Positions 23,367 through 34,451 of a stretch of DNA of 64,000 nt are shown in pieces. Within the stretch, counting starts at the first letter, position 1. The number at the start of each line of letters is the position of its first letter. Both the position numbers and the translations under genes were made by a program. Below the pieces are notes generated by a model. That model worked only from the letters and a program-made list of their open reading frames with translations. It made no database searches and was not told the origin of the DNA. Source of the stretch: Tetmemena sp. SeJ-2015 (Eukaryota; Ciliophora; Spirotrichea; Sporadotrichida; Oxytrichidae); NCBI GenBank assembly GCA_027382625.1, contig JAJKFJ010020693.1, positions 62,001 to 126,000 of the forward strand, in the 5' to 3' direction.

Positions 23367-25014
23367 CCTTGGACTTGTGTCATTTGCTGTTGGAAGCTGA
23401 ACTGTGATGGGAATATGATTGTGACAACCGTCCCTGCATTTAAGGGTACGGGGTTATTGAACTCTAGTCTAAAATTGCTGAATTCTTAAACTGTGCTATC
23501 AGCAGCTTAATTTTTAAGATAATTTTTCTTATAGAAGGCAATAATTATTTAGCTACTGTCTTCCCGGAAGAGGCAAGGATTGAGGCAGGAGTAGAAGGAG
23601 CGAATGCAATTGTACCTTTGTCAATAGTTCCAGTAGCATCAGAATTCAAAGTAGTCACTTATAATTTACTTGAACTAAGAAAATTTAAACTCTATGGATG
23701 ACTTTATTATAGATCGAGACTGGGGCAAAGGAGAGAGGGTTTCTCAAACTTGAAATAGTGAACTAAAGTGTCGAGCCTGATTAGAGACCAGATGGGAAGC
23801 CCCCTTTCAAAGTTAAGATGTTAGAGCCGCTATCAAATGCGCAAGTGGCTGCATTATTGACATTCTATAACAGAATTAAGCTAAAAGTAAAGGAAACTCA
23901 CCGAGCCTGCAGAGCAAGATACAGATGTGGGATTTATATTGCTTAGGTTAATTTTTTATCGGGATTAGAAACGAGTGGCAAAATTTAAGAAGATGAGGCT
24001 TGAGGATTCCAATTAGGGAAGACAAGTTTGATTTGAGATCCAGTTAGCAGCTAGTTTTGAATCTGCAGCGTGACTTAGACAGAGGTGGTTGCCCAACTAC
24101 CTTCGAATCAATTTGAGTGATGCTTGCAGCTATAAGAATAGAATCTGGTAAGCAACTTGAGTCTGACATAAGATGTGGGAACTTACAAGTTAGTGAATCT
24201 GCGCTAACAGCTAGTAGGATACCGGAATTTATGAAATCAATCTGAGTTGTTTTTCGAAGCGAGGGTGTTAAAGCTAAATCTTAATCTATTAAATATCTTA
24301 TAACTAATTTTGATTAAGCTGAATGAGCTAGTGGCTGCAGAACTTGTGGGCGTTGTAAGTGCGTTGAACACATTTATTTGGACAGTAGATCATTTAACTA
24401 TAAATCGTTGGTTATAATGTTTTTTTACTAAATCCTGCATTGATAGTGGACTTGGTAGTAACATAGATAGAGAGGCCAGTTGAGTTGCAGGTGTTTCCGC
24501 TCTGAGCTGAGTCACCAGTGATTGTGCAAGTGAGAATGCCTTAGACAACAGATACTTCATTCAGAGATGGTAGAGTAATATGGAGATAGCCTCCACTGGG
24601 CACAGCTGAAGTCAGAGACACTTAGAAGTATAGATTCGCACTAGTCTCTCCAACAAAGGATGGATCTGCAGTTACAGAAGCGAAACTTAATTACGCTCCT
24701 AAAGATAAACAGTTGTGATATTTTGAGAAATAAACTTTTAAGTCAAAATAATTAGATCAAAGAAGTCGTGTGCTTTAATCACAGGTTAGTTCTGAATTTC
24801 AATAAAGAATTTTTGTAAAGGGAAGCAAATATTTCTTAAAGATATAAAGTGTTGAATTTCTAACTTACCTTGTACTTAGAAGATCAGACTGCTTAAAGCC
24901 AACGCAAAGGTGAGCACATTCAGAAATCTATAAAGAAGTTAAAGTTTTATTAGGGAGAATATTTTTTGAAGCTGAATTTTTATTACCTGCTTAAAGCATT
25001 CGATTCATATTCAT
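23355..25014 (-). CDS. Giant surface-protein gene, 5' part (scrambled)
   Basis: The ATG at 25014-25012 leads, across a GT-AG intron, into the hydrophobic signal-type stretch FLNVLTFALALSSLIFQVQ. Ser/Thr/Val-rich beta-sandwich-like repeats follow, such as SVTADPSFVGETSANLYFQV and GGYLHITLPSLNEVSVVQ. After IES removal (24105-24140) come RFEGSWATTSVQVTLQIQ and GSNILTLKGGFPSGLQSGST, and finally VPLNAGTVVTIIFPSQFSF. The piece ends at the 12-bp pointer TTTCGGCTTATT (23366-23355, read on the minus strand). The same pointer opens the piece at 44992, and joining gives QGFGLFGSIKTLSFTSES in frame. So this is the secreted N-terminal end of the gene whose body lies at 37488-44992. Further introns and IESs are present between the quoted blocks. 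Confidence 0.8.
24105..24140 (-). other. IES, pointer GATTC, 36 bp (giant surface gene)
   Basis: GAATC (plus strand) occurs at 24105-24109 and 24141-24145. The insert carries the only in-frame TGA; removal gives LLTRFEGSWATTSVQVTLQ. Confidence 0.8.
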
Positions 25015-25689
25015 TCTAAGTTTGATAAGATGAGAAGAATCACTTTCTTTGTTTGGGCTTTTCTTGTTTCTTAAAGTTTCTTCTTTCATACTTTAAATTT
25101 AAGAAATATTATTCAACGATGACGATAAATGATTCCCCCTATCTCTTCTCGCTCTCAATCTCACAGTGTGAGATGCAATTTTACTGTCTTGCAGAGTTTT
25201 TAAACGATTTAGACTTAATAAATGAATTGTTTTTAATTTATAAATGTTGATTGATAAAATATCTAGTCAGAAAAAAATAGAATTGCTAATTTTAACCCAT
25301 GATTTCACCAATAAGTATTTAACTTGCTCTCCTATCTTGGGAATCTATAATAGCAATAAATTTAATGCGCTGCTTTAAATGGCCATGAAGTTGTTTTTAA
25401 ACATTTCTTAATTGGTTTTAAATTTAAATTTTATCATTATTGCTAAATAATAAATATTTTTAATTTGAAAAAATAGAAAATTAATATTTCCCTCAATATA
25501 AAAAATATATATCTAAATAAGGTAGAGGATGTAGATTTTAATTATTATTGATACAAATAATTTAGCAATTTAATTAATTTTAAATACGTTAAAATTGAAT
25601 TTATAATTTCAAATTTCAAAATTACTGAATAAATAAAAATGATCTCATTGAATTTAGAAAAGTTATTAAAAAATCCTAAAATAATAATA
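25015..25689. other. AT-rich spacer
   Basis: Very AT-rich with poly-A/T stretches; the frames that open here have no protein-like composition. Confidence 0.6.
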
Positions 25690-25959
25690 AATTGTCTTAA
25701 ATTAATTGTGGGGATATGTGGGTTTAATTATTGAATCTGAATGCATCTCAAATTAGTGGGTTATTTAGTAGCAAGGGCTAACTTATCGAGAAGACAGCGA
25801 TCTTCGCAGAATTTATCTATTTTTCACCATTATGGCTTTTTCGCTATAATCTCTCTGCAGCGCAAATTTTATCAGTCTGATATTTCTAGAAGTAAACCAC
25901 TTGGGAATGTGAGGGGAGTAAAGAGTGATTACTGTGGATTTAGTGTTAACTTTTGCCAT
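25690..25959 (-). CDS. Small basic protein, copy 1 (IES-free version)
   Basis: ATG 25959-25957 opens MAKVNTKSTVITLYSPHIPK, then WFTSRNIRLIKFALQRDYSE and KAIMVKNRQILRRSLSS, and stays open past 25700; the end is not fixed. Compared with copy 2 (32790-33064), this copy reads straight through SEKAIMVKNR. Copy 2 has a 57-bp insert there bounded by AAAGC repeats. Family not recognised. Confidence 0.5.
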
Positions 25960-25969
25960 GCTTAGTAAT

Positions 25970-26590
25970 TGTTCAGTCCCCCCTGAGTTTCACTGACAGC
26001 TGTCCAGTATAGGGGAGGTATCTGTGGAGCACGCAGTATTAGTTCAAGCCTTCTATTTGTCTATAGTAATAGCACCCCTCCCAAAGATATTCCCTCTTTA
26101 ACCCGACTATTATAATACTCAAACAGCAGACACTTAAATAAAAAGGAAAATGTGCAATCTATGGATATAAAACTTTAGTCTTTTTGAAAGTAGGGAGTGC
26201 GAATTTATGCTATTTTTCCCAGTCATTTATGTGGCTTTATCCGCAATATTGCATTATAAAAATTTAATCTAAAGGTAATCATTCATTTAATAAAGTTATG
26301 TCTCTCATTTATTTTTTTATAGTATAGGATTGAAGGTTGTAAATATCCACCTTAGTTTAGCAGTTATGAACTTTTGGGCTGGATTCCCAGCTCCCCTTCT
26401 TGATTGTTTTGCACCTAATAATTTGGACTTGCGAGGATATGAATCAAAGAACTACCAGCCCTCGATAATTAATAATTTAGTTATAAATTGAGAAAGTAAG
26501 ACTAAGATTATATTAATTTTTTGTTTTAAGAGAAAGAATATAATATCACCCTCCTACTACTAACGTGGATATTGAACTCACATGGATTTA
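25970..26590. other. Spacer between small gene and cyclin pieces (copy 1)
   Basis: No convincing coding. The same stretch in copy 2 (33080-33680) is partly replaced by smeared sequence near 33515-33640. Confidence 0.5.
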
Positions 26591-26597
26591 AAATGAG

Positions 26598-27353
26598 ATG
26601 GAAAATAAAATCCTCAATTTCAAAGTGGATTTGAACGAACACAGTTGTAATGAGATGAGTACTGAGAGCACCCTCAGTCTTGGAAAATAAGCAGGCGTGT
26701 AGAACAACTCATTGAATCAAACGATGACTTCAAAGGTAGGCCGCATCCTTCAGCTGCTGGCGCAGCTTGGCGATCAACTTCAGCAGCCTCAGGTCATTAC
26801 TCCCTTCCACAGCACTATGCCCTCAAACATCCCAGTTCAGGCCTATTTCCTTTATGTCTCCATCAACTCCATCTTAAAAAAGGATAATAGAATAATTGTT
26901 TAAACTCTGGTTTGGCTGACTAACAAGCCATAGTGAACCTGGTGCTGATTGAGAGGATATGCAAGATGGCGACATCGCGGGGCATTCCAGTAGTGATAAA
27001 CTCCCTCACAATCCATAGGTAAGTCACTCCCCTGAGCACTCGCTCTTCCTTACTAAACTCTGTTTGCGGTTCATCTGAATCGTCGATCATAATCAGAGGT
27101 GCTGAGGCTGCGCGTCCCAATCTTTTTTGACAAGCAGCTCATTCCAGCTCAGTTAAAATGGTTCGGCCTTTTTTAAGTAATTGAATTTCGCTTCTACAAG
27201 TTTAATCATGGCCGCAGCTGCAAAGCAGAGTACAAGCCATGCTCTCTTGCACTTTACATAACTTTCATAAATCCCCATCTTTGCACTTACTTACCTTTGT
27301 TTTCGTTTAGACTGATATTAGCTTCGGTGCTCATCACATCTAAGTTCTATAAC
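26598..27353 (+). CDS. Pho80-type cyclin, 5' pieces, copy 1
   Basis: An in-frame ATG at 26598 (MENKILNFKVDLNEHS) precedes KVGRILQLLAQLGDQLQQPQ and ITPFHSTMPSNIPVQAYFL, the hallmark start of the Pho80/PCL cyclin domain. After IES removal (26865-26902) comes GLADQQAIVNLVLIERICK, then INSLTIHR. A GT-AG intron (27019-27310) is followed by LILASVLITSKFYN. Coding stops at the 12-bp pointer AAGTTCTATAAC (27342-27353), which recurs at 7016. Canonical Pho80 cyclins continue with exactly the residues encoded at 7028-7417. The 816-nt joined ORF is divisible by three. Confidence 0.88.
26865..26902 (+). other. IES, pointer AACTC, 38 bp (cyclin copy 1)
   Basis: AACTC recurs at 26903-26907. Removal gives FLYVSINSGLADQQAIVNL. 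Confidence 0.9.
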
Positions 27354-27484
27354 ACGCATGTTAAGATTGAAAATGGAAAATAGGTACTCTATTCTTCTTA
27401 GGCCTTTTTTTCTCATAGGTAGATTATTATCTTTGGAATAATTGAAGGGATTATAATTTATAAAGTCAAGATAGCGAAAAGGAA

Positions 27485-27978
27485 ATGGACTCCAACACTC
27501 ATCACAAACTTGTGAACAACATTCCAGTGCTTAAGAACAAGCTCAACCTTAACAAGCTTGAGGTAAGTCGACCGACTATTACTCTCGGAATATAACTGGA
27601 CCTGTGAAAATCCTCAAAGGAAGATGGCTTCACTGAGGTCTCTAATTCTCATTGAGAGAAGATAGCTGTCTCCATTAATTTTCTCTTGCTAATTATGAGG
27701 TCAGCATTTGCTATCACTCTAGCATTATGAGATTCTTATCCTTGATTCATCTTTCCTAACCTCTTTATAGACTTTCAGAGGCTCCAGACTGAGAGGTTCT
27801 CTCCTGACCCTTTACTCTTATTCCTCTCGTCATGATGGCCGACTTGAACGGAGGTGTTGCCAAGTTGGGTTTCGTGAGAAACGAGATGTCTGAGGACTTC
27901 AAGGCTAGACCAGACTACGCCACCAACACTCTCTTCGTCGCTCACAGACAAGACGTGCCAGAGTTCAAGCACATTTGA
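27485..27978 (+). CDS. Small unrecognised gene, copy 1
   Basis: Exon 1 opens MDSNTHHKLVNNIPVLKNKL and ends at a GTAAGT donor (about 27562). A GC-rich, codon-biased second exon encodes MADLNGGVAKLGFVRNEMSE, DFKARPDYATNTLFVAHRQD and VPEFKHI, with TGA at 27976-27978. The join between them (27563-27840) is not solved in phase, so an IES may be present. The codon bias of exon 2 resembles the isocitrate dehydrogenase gene and suggests high expression. Family not recognised. Confidence 0.5.
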
Positions 27979-27979
27979 T

Positions 27980-28730
27980 CTTGAGGGGAAAGAGCAATAT
28001 ATAGAGAGAAGGCACTGAGAATCTAAATGCGAGCTGCTAAAGAAGAAAGAAAAATCAGCAATTGAAAATGAGAGAGATTCATGAAGGCAGAGAATTATTA
28101 TTAAAATATTAATCAACAACATCATCATCATCATCTCTCAATCATAAAAGAAAGAGCACTTGCATTTAACTCTCAGTTAACTCTTAATTATTTTGAAAGG
28201 ATAAAATTTATATTTCATTAATTTTTTAAATATCTTGGTAATATACCCACCCATTTTTATTTAAACTTAAATTATTAACCATGATTTATTCTTATAAACT
28301 TAATCCTTATCTTATGAGTATTCTGATAGCTTGTGAATTCTTTCTCATTACTTTATATTCGGTAATACTAGCACTCCCTAAGCAATTAAAAAAAATTTAT
28401 AAAATTTTAAAAATTAACAAGCAGTCTGCTACTTTGTAATTTACTTGGACAGTTGACTGTTATTCTCCCTCACCATTATCTTTTCCCCTTGGCGCTTGTG
28501 TGCACTGCCTCCTATTTAAAAACTTCCACTCGCATCTTTAAAAATTTTTAAATTCTTATAATTTATTTGATCTAGCTGATTACTGTAGAGAGGATAAGGT
28601 TTGTTCTTTTCACGATAGCTATCACCTACTTCTGAATTTATCTATTCCAAAATAGTAGTCCTGTTTATCTTGTTATTCCTTTACAAATAATAATTATAAA
28701 TACTCTGATTCTTAATTTATGGCATTTGCG
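27980..28730. other. AT-rich spacer (copy 1)
   Basis: Nothing coding is recognised; it corresponds to 35080-35800 in copy 2. Confidence 0.5.
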
Positions 28731-28734
28731 TTTG

Positions 28735-29495
28735 TGACGTTGAGGTACCTGTATTTGAAGCAAGACCCAATCCACGCTATTTACCAATCAAGCTCCTGTT
28801 GGTATTTCTATCAGCATTAGAACGCAATTGGGAGGGAGACTTGAACTCCGAGGGGATCAAGAAACTCACACCACCTGCCGTGCCCTTAGTTCCCTTGGTC
28901 ATCCTTGAGTCTTGAGTGTTGAGTCGTAATCTGCTAAGAGTTGATGTCTAACTAGCCATTGAAACTTAAAAACATACTTCCTTCATTTTTAATCTTGCCA
29001 TCGGGTTGTACTTTCTGTTAATGCGTTGCATTAGTGGATCATTTTAAGGAAGGTTTAAACGATCACTGTTAAAAAGCAAAAGGTTTTATGGATGAGAAGG
29101 TACGATGGATTCTTCATTTGGTCCTTTATCTCATCATCAGTTCTTGGGTTTTCCCCTTTTTCCAAGTGCGAACTTCAAAATTGGTCGTCCTCCTCTACTC
29201 CTGATTCTGCTTGCTCATCATTTAGAAATTTATAAAATTCCACAAACAATTTTGAATCATGTCCTTTAGGAGATTTGTGTTTCTCTGCAGTAATCTTTTA
29301 GAATCCTCTTGTCTGTGCTTCATCTACTCCTCTCTGTCTCCTAAAAACGCTTTAGTAATTCTTTGAAAGCATGATAAAAGTTAGTAAGGGTTTCAAGGCC
29401 AGTTACTATTTCTATCTAGCACCTTTTCTTTCTCTCGATTGCTTCTGCAAGCTGCTACTGACTATTGATCTTTTCCTCCTCTTCAATCGATCTCC
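28735..29495 (-). pseudogene. Truncated copy of the coiled-coil gene
   Basis: Matches the 3' third of the gene at 35700-37374. It loses its 5' two thirds where smeared sequence begins at about 29500, and has single-base differences that shift frame (for example GACGTTGAGG here against GACGGTTGAGG in copy 2). Either an assembly remnant of the other allele or a true partial duplicate. Confidence 0.7.
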
Positions 29496-29504
29496 CCAAA
29501 AAAA

Positions 29505-30208
29505 GGGCCCCTTATTTTTCCCCCCCCCTCCCAAAAAGGGGGTTTTTAAATTTTTTTGGGGGAAAAAAAAAGGGAAAAAATTTTCCCCCCCCCTTTTTTT
29601 TTTTTTTCCGGGGGAAAAAAAAAAAAAAAAAAAAAAAAAATTTGGGGGCCTTTTGGGGAAATTTTTTTTAAAAAAAAGGTTTAAAAAAAAATTTTTTGGG
29701 GGGAAAAAAAAGGGGGGAAAAAAAACCCCAAGGGGGAAAAAAAAAACCCCCCCCCCCTTTTTTCCTTTTTTTTTTTTTTTATTTTTTTTTAAAATTTTTT
29801 TTTTTTTAAAAAATTTTTTTTAAAAAACCCTTTTTTTTTTTTAAAAAATTTTTTTTTAATTTTTAAAAAATTTTGGGAAAAAAAAAAATTTTTTTTAAAA
29901 AAAAAATTTTTTTAAAAAAAAAATTTTTTTTTTTTAAAAAATTTTTTTTTTTTTTTTTTCCGGGGCCAAAAAAAAGGGGTTTTTTTTTAAAAAATTTTTT
30001 TTTTTAAAATTTTTTAAAAATCCCCAAAAAAAAAATTTTTTTTAAAAAATTTTTTTTGGGGGGGGGTTAAAAACCCCTTTTTGGTTTTTTTTTTTTTTAA
30101 AAAATTTTTTAAACAAATTTAAAAAAAAAAAAATTTTTTTTTTTAAACCTTTTTTTAAAAAATTTCTTTAAAATTTTAAGGGGGGGGAAAAAAAAAATTT
30201 TTTTCCCC

Positions 30209-30242
<34 letters not shown>

Positions 30243-32716
30243 AAACCCCAAAAAATGAAAAATTTTTTTTTTTAAAAAAATGAAATTTTTTAATTAATTT
30301 TTTTAAAAAAAAAAAAAACCCTTTTTTTTTTTTTTTCCCCAACCCCCCCCTTTTTTTTTTTCCAAGGGAAAAAAAAACCTTTAATTTTTTTTTTCCCCAA
30401 AATTTTTTTTAAACCCCCCAAAAAAAAAAAAATTTTTTTTAAAAAAAAAAACCCCCCCAAAAATTTTTTTTTTTTTTTTAAAGGGGGGGGGGTTTTTTTT
30501 TCTTTAGGTTTTTTTTGGGGCCCCCCTTTTTTTTTAAAAAATTTAAAAAAAGGAAAAATTAAAAAAATTTTTTAAACCCCCCAAAAAAAAAATTTTTTTT
30601 TGGATTTTTAATTTTTTTCCAAAAAAAAAAGGGAAAACCCCCCAAAAAATTCCCCCAAAAATTTTTTTTCCCCCCCCTTCTTTTTTTAAAAAAAAATTAA
30701 AAAAGGTTTTGGGGGGGGTTTTTTTAAATTTTTTGGGTTTTAAAACCCAAAAATTTTTTTTTTTAAAAATTAATTTTTAATTTTAAATTTTTAAAAAAAT
30801 TTTTTTTCCCCCCCTTTTTAAAAAAAAAATTTTTAAAATTTTTTTTCTAATTTTTTTTTTTTTTTTTTTTATTTCAATTTTTCCCTTCCCCCCGGGGAAA
30901 ATTTTAAAAAGATTGGGAAAAAAAAAAATTTTTTTTTTTTTTTTCCCCCTTTTTTTTTAAAGGGGGGGGTTTTTTTTAAAAAAAAAAAAAACAACTTGGC
31001 CGGAAAAAAAAACCCCCCCGGGGTTTTCCCCCCCCTTTAAAATTTTTTTTGGGGGGGGGTTTTTTCCCCCGGGGGGGGAAAAAAAAAAAAATTTTTTTCC
31101 TTTTTTTTTCCCTTTAAAGGGGGGTTTTTGGGGGGGTTTTTTTTTTTTTTTTTGGGGGGGAAAAAAATTTTTTTTTTTTTTTGAAAAAGGGGGGGGAAAA
31201 AAAAAGGGGGGGGGGGTTTTTCCCCCCCTTTTCCCCCCAATTTAAAAATTTTTAAAAAATTTTTTTAAAAAAAAAAAAATTGGGAAAAAATTTCCCTTTT
31301 GGGGGGAAAAGGTTTTGGGGTTTTTCCCCGGGGGGTTTTTAAAAGGAAAAATTTTTTAAAAAAATTTTGAATTTTAAAAAAAATTTTAAAAAAAATTAAA
31401 GAAACCTTTTTTAAAAAAGGGTTTTTTTTCAAAAAAATTTTTTAAAAAATTTTTTTTTAAAAAAAAAAAAAAATTTTTTCCTTTTGGGACCCAAAAAAAA
31501 AAAAACCCCCAAAAGGGGAAATTTTTAAAAAATTTTTTAAAAAATAAATTTTGGGGGAAAAATTTTTTTCCCAAAAATTTGGTTTAATTTTTCTAATTTT
31601 TTGGGGGGAAAAACAAATTTTTTTTTTTGTTTTTGGGTTTTTTTCAATTTTTAAATTTTAAAAAATTTTTGGGAAAAATTTTTTTTCCCTTTTTTTCCCC
31701 CCCTTTTAAAAATTTTTTTTTTTCCCCATTTTTTTTTAAAAAAAATTTTTAATTTTAAATTTTTTAAAAAAAAAAATTTTTTTTTTTTTTAAAAAAAATT
31801 TAAAATTTTTTTTCTCCTACCCGGGGTTTAAAATTTTTTTTCCCCTTTTTTTTAAAAAGGGGGTTTTTTTTAAAAATTAAAAAAAAAAATTTTTTTTTTT
31901 GAAAAAAAAAATTTTTTTTAAAAATTTTTAAAAAAATTTTTTAAAAAAAAATTTTTTTAAAAAAAATTAATTTTTTTAAAAAAAAATTTTTTTTTTTTTT
32001 TTTTTTTTAGGTTTTTTTTGAAAAAATTTTAAAATTTAAATTTTTTTTTTTTAAAAAAAAACCCCTTTTTTTTTTTTTAAAAACTTTAAAAAAATTTAAA
32101 AAAAATTTTTTTTTTTTTATTGGGGGGGAAAAAAAAAAAAAGGGGGGTTTTTTTTAAAAATTTTTTTTTAAAAATTTTCCCCAAAATTTTTTTTAAATTT
32201 GGTTTAATTTAAAAAAAAATTTTAAAAAAAAAGCCCCTTTTTTTTTTTTTTCCTTTAATTTTCCCCAAAATTTTTTTTTTTTCCCCAAAAAAATTTTTTG
32301 GGGGGGGAAAAAAAGGGGGGAATTTAACTTTTCCCTTTTTTTTCTTTGGGGGGTTTTTTTTTTTGGGGAAAAAAAAGGGGGGGGGAAAAAGCCCTTTAAA
32401 TTTTTAAAAATTTTTTCCCCTTTTTTTTTAAAAATTTTTTTTTTTAAAAAAAAAATTTTTTCCCCAAAAAAAACCCCCCAAATTTGGGGGGTTTTTTTTT
32501 TTAAAAATTTTTTTTTTTTTGGGGGGAAAAAATTTTTTTTTAAAAAATTTTTTTAAAAAACCCCCCCCCCTTTTTTTTTTTAAAATTTGGGGGAAAATTT
32601 TCCCCAAATTTCCAAAAAAAATTTTTTGGGGAAAAAACCCCTCCCCTTTTTTTTTTTTTAAAAAATTTTGGGTTTTTTTTTAAAATTTTTTTTTAAAAAA
32701 AAAAAAATTTTTTTTA
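29505..32716. other. Homopolymer-smeared block, probably assembly artefact
   Basis: Nearly every position belongs to a run of 2-20 identical bases (A, T, C or G), unlike the rest of the window. No gene, repeat period or recognisable sequence can be read. It lies exactly between the two copies of the segmental duplication. Smaller patches of the same character replace real sequence inside copy 2 (about 33515-33640 and 35578-35690), where copy 1 retains normal sequence. Predicted proteins here (runs of Lys, Phe, Gly, Pro) are meaningless. Confidence 0.93.
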
Positions 32717-32789
32717 AAAAATCATAAAATAATAATAAATTGTCTTAAATTAATTCTGGGGATATGTGGGTTTAATTATTGAATCTGAA

Positions 32790-33064
32790 TGAATCTCAAA
32801 TTAGTGGGTTATTTAGTAGCAAGGGCTAACTTATCGAGAAGACAGCGATCTTCGCAGAATTTATCTATTTTTCACCATTATGGCTTTAACTAAATAACAT
32901 AATTTACAAAAATTGAATGCCACTATAATTTTTTTTGTTGCTTTTTCGCTATAATCTCTCTGCAGCGCAAATTTTATCAGTCTGATATTTCTAGAAGTAA
33001 ACCACTTGGGAATGTGAGGGGAGTAAAGAGTGATTACTGTGGATTTAGTGTTAACTTTTGCCAT
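32790..33064 (-). CDS. Small basic protein, copy 2 (with IES)
   Basis: ATG 33064-33062, same protein as copy 1. A 57-bp AT-rich insert (32883-32939) bounded by AAAGC direct repeats (minus strand) separates SEK from AIMVKNR. The insert is 19 codons long and contains no TGA, so it would be read through if retained. Confidence 0.5.
32883..32939 (-). other. IES present only in copy 2, pointer AAAGC, 57 bp
   Basis: GCTTT (plus strand) occurs at 32883-32887 and 32940-32944. Copy 1 has a single GCTTT and no insert at the corresponding site (about 25833). Confidence 0.82.
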
Positions 33065-33689
33065 GCTTAGTAATTGTTCAGTCCCCCCTGAGTTTCACTG
33101 ACAGCTGTCCAGTATAGGGGAGGTATCTGTGGAGCACGCAGTATTAGTTCAAGCCTTCTATTTGTCTATAGTAGTAGCACCCCTCCCAAAGATATTCCCT
33201 CTTTAACCCGACTATTATAATACTCAAACAGCAGACACTTAAATAAAAAGGAAAATGTGCAATCTATGGATATAAAACTTTAGTCTTTTTGAAAGTAGGG
33301 AGTGCGAATTTATGCTATTTTTCCCAGTCATTTATGTGGCTTTATCCGCAATATTGCATTATAAAAATTTAATCTAAAGGTAATCATTCATTTAATAAAG
33401 TTATGTCTCTCATTTATTTTTTTATAGTATAGGATTGAAGGTTGTAAATATCCACCTTAGTTTAGCAGTTATGAACTTTTGGGCTGGATTCCCAGCTCCC
33501 CTTCTTGATTGTATTAAAAATTTAATTTTGGATTGCGGGGGATTGAACAAAAATAAACCCTAAATTTAAAATAATTTATTTAAAAATTTTTAAAATAAAA
33601 AAGGAAAAATTTTTTTTTTAAAAAAGTTTTTATAATATCACCCTCCTACTACTAACGTGGATATTGAACTCACATGGATTTAAAAAGAG

Positions 33690-34451
33690 ATGGAAAATAA
33701 AGTCCTCATTTTTAAAGTGGATTTGAACGAACACAGTTGTAATGAGATGAGTACTGAGAGCACCCTCAGTCTTGGAAAATAAGCAGGCGTGCAGAACAAC
33801 TCATTAAATCAAACTATGACCTCAAAGGTAGGCCGCATCCTTCAGCTGCTGGCGCAGCTTGGCGATCAACTTCAGCAGCCACAGGTCATTACTCCCTTCC
33901 ACAGCACTATGCCCTCAAACATCCCAGTTCAGGCCTATTTCCTTTATGTCTCCATCAACTCCTCCTTAAAATTCGAATATAGCGAATTGATGATTATTAT
34001 AACTCTGGTTTGGCTGACTAACAAGCTATAGTGAACCTGGTGCTGATTGAGAGGATATGCAAGATGGCGACATCGCGGGGCATTCCAGTAGTGATAAACT
34101 CCCTCACAATCCATAGGTAAGTCACTCCCCTGAGCACTCGCTCTTCCTTACTAAACTCTGTTTGCGGTTCATCTGAATCGTCGATCATAATCAGAGGTGC
34201 TGAGGCTGCGCGTCCCAATCTTTTTTGACAAGCAGCTCATTCCAGCTCAGTTAAAATGGTTCGGCCTTTTTTAAGTAATTGAATTTCGCTTCTACAAGTT
34301 TAATCATGGCCGCAGCTGCAAAGCAGAGTACAAGCCATGCTCTCTTGCACTTTACATAACTTTCATAAATCCCCATCTTTGCACTTACTTACCTTTGTTT
34401 TCGTTTAGACTGATATTAGCTTCGGTGCTCATCACATCTAAGTTCTATAAC
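33690..34451 (+). CDS. Pho80-type cyclin, 5' pieces, copy 2
   Basis: Coding parts are almost identical to 26598-27353, including the terminal 12-bp pointer AAGTTCTATAAC at 34440-34451. The intron is 34117-34408. The IES (33957-34000) is bounded by the same AACTC pointer but is 44 bp, with a different sequence from the 38-bp IES of copy 1. Only one copy of the terminal piece (7016-7417) exists in the window, so both 5' copies could in principle join it. Confidence 0.85.
33957..34000 (+). other. IES, pointer AACTC, 44 bp (cyclin copy 2)
   Basis: AACTC recurs at 34001-34005. Same position and pointer as in copy 1, but diverged sequence and length. Confidence 0.9.

Larger units (their letters stand above)
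25670..29495 (+). repeat. Segmental duplication, copy 1
   Basis: Near-identical to 32719-36575 in the same orientation. It carries, in order, a small minus-strand gene, the cyclin 5' pieces, a small plus-strand gene and the 3' part of the coiled-coil gene (minus). Copy 1 ends abruptly inside the coiled-coil gene where the homopolymer-smeared block begins. Differences from copy 2 include single-base indels, a diverged IES and a missing IES. Confidence 0.93.

Noticed and set aside
27775..28134. Minus-strand frame rich in Met/Leu (copies at 27775 and 34863)
   Set aside because: Antisense of the codon-biased small gene plus a CAT repeat in the 3' flank.
29371..31574. Lys/Phe/Gly/Pro-rich open frames in the smeared block
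   Set aside because: Translations of homopolymer runs in sequence that looks like an assembly artefact.
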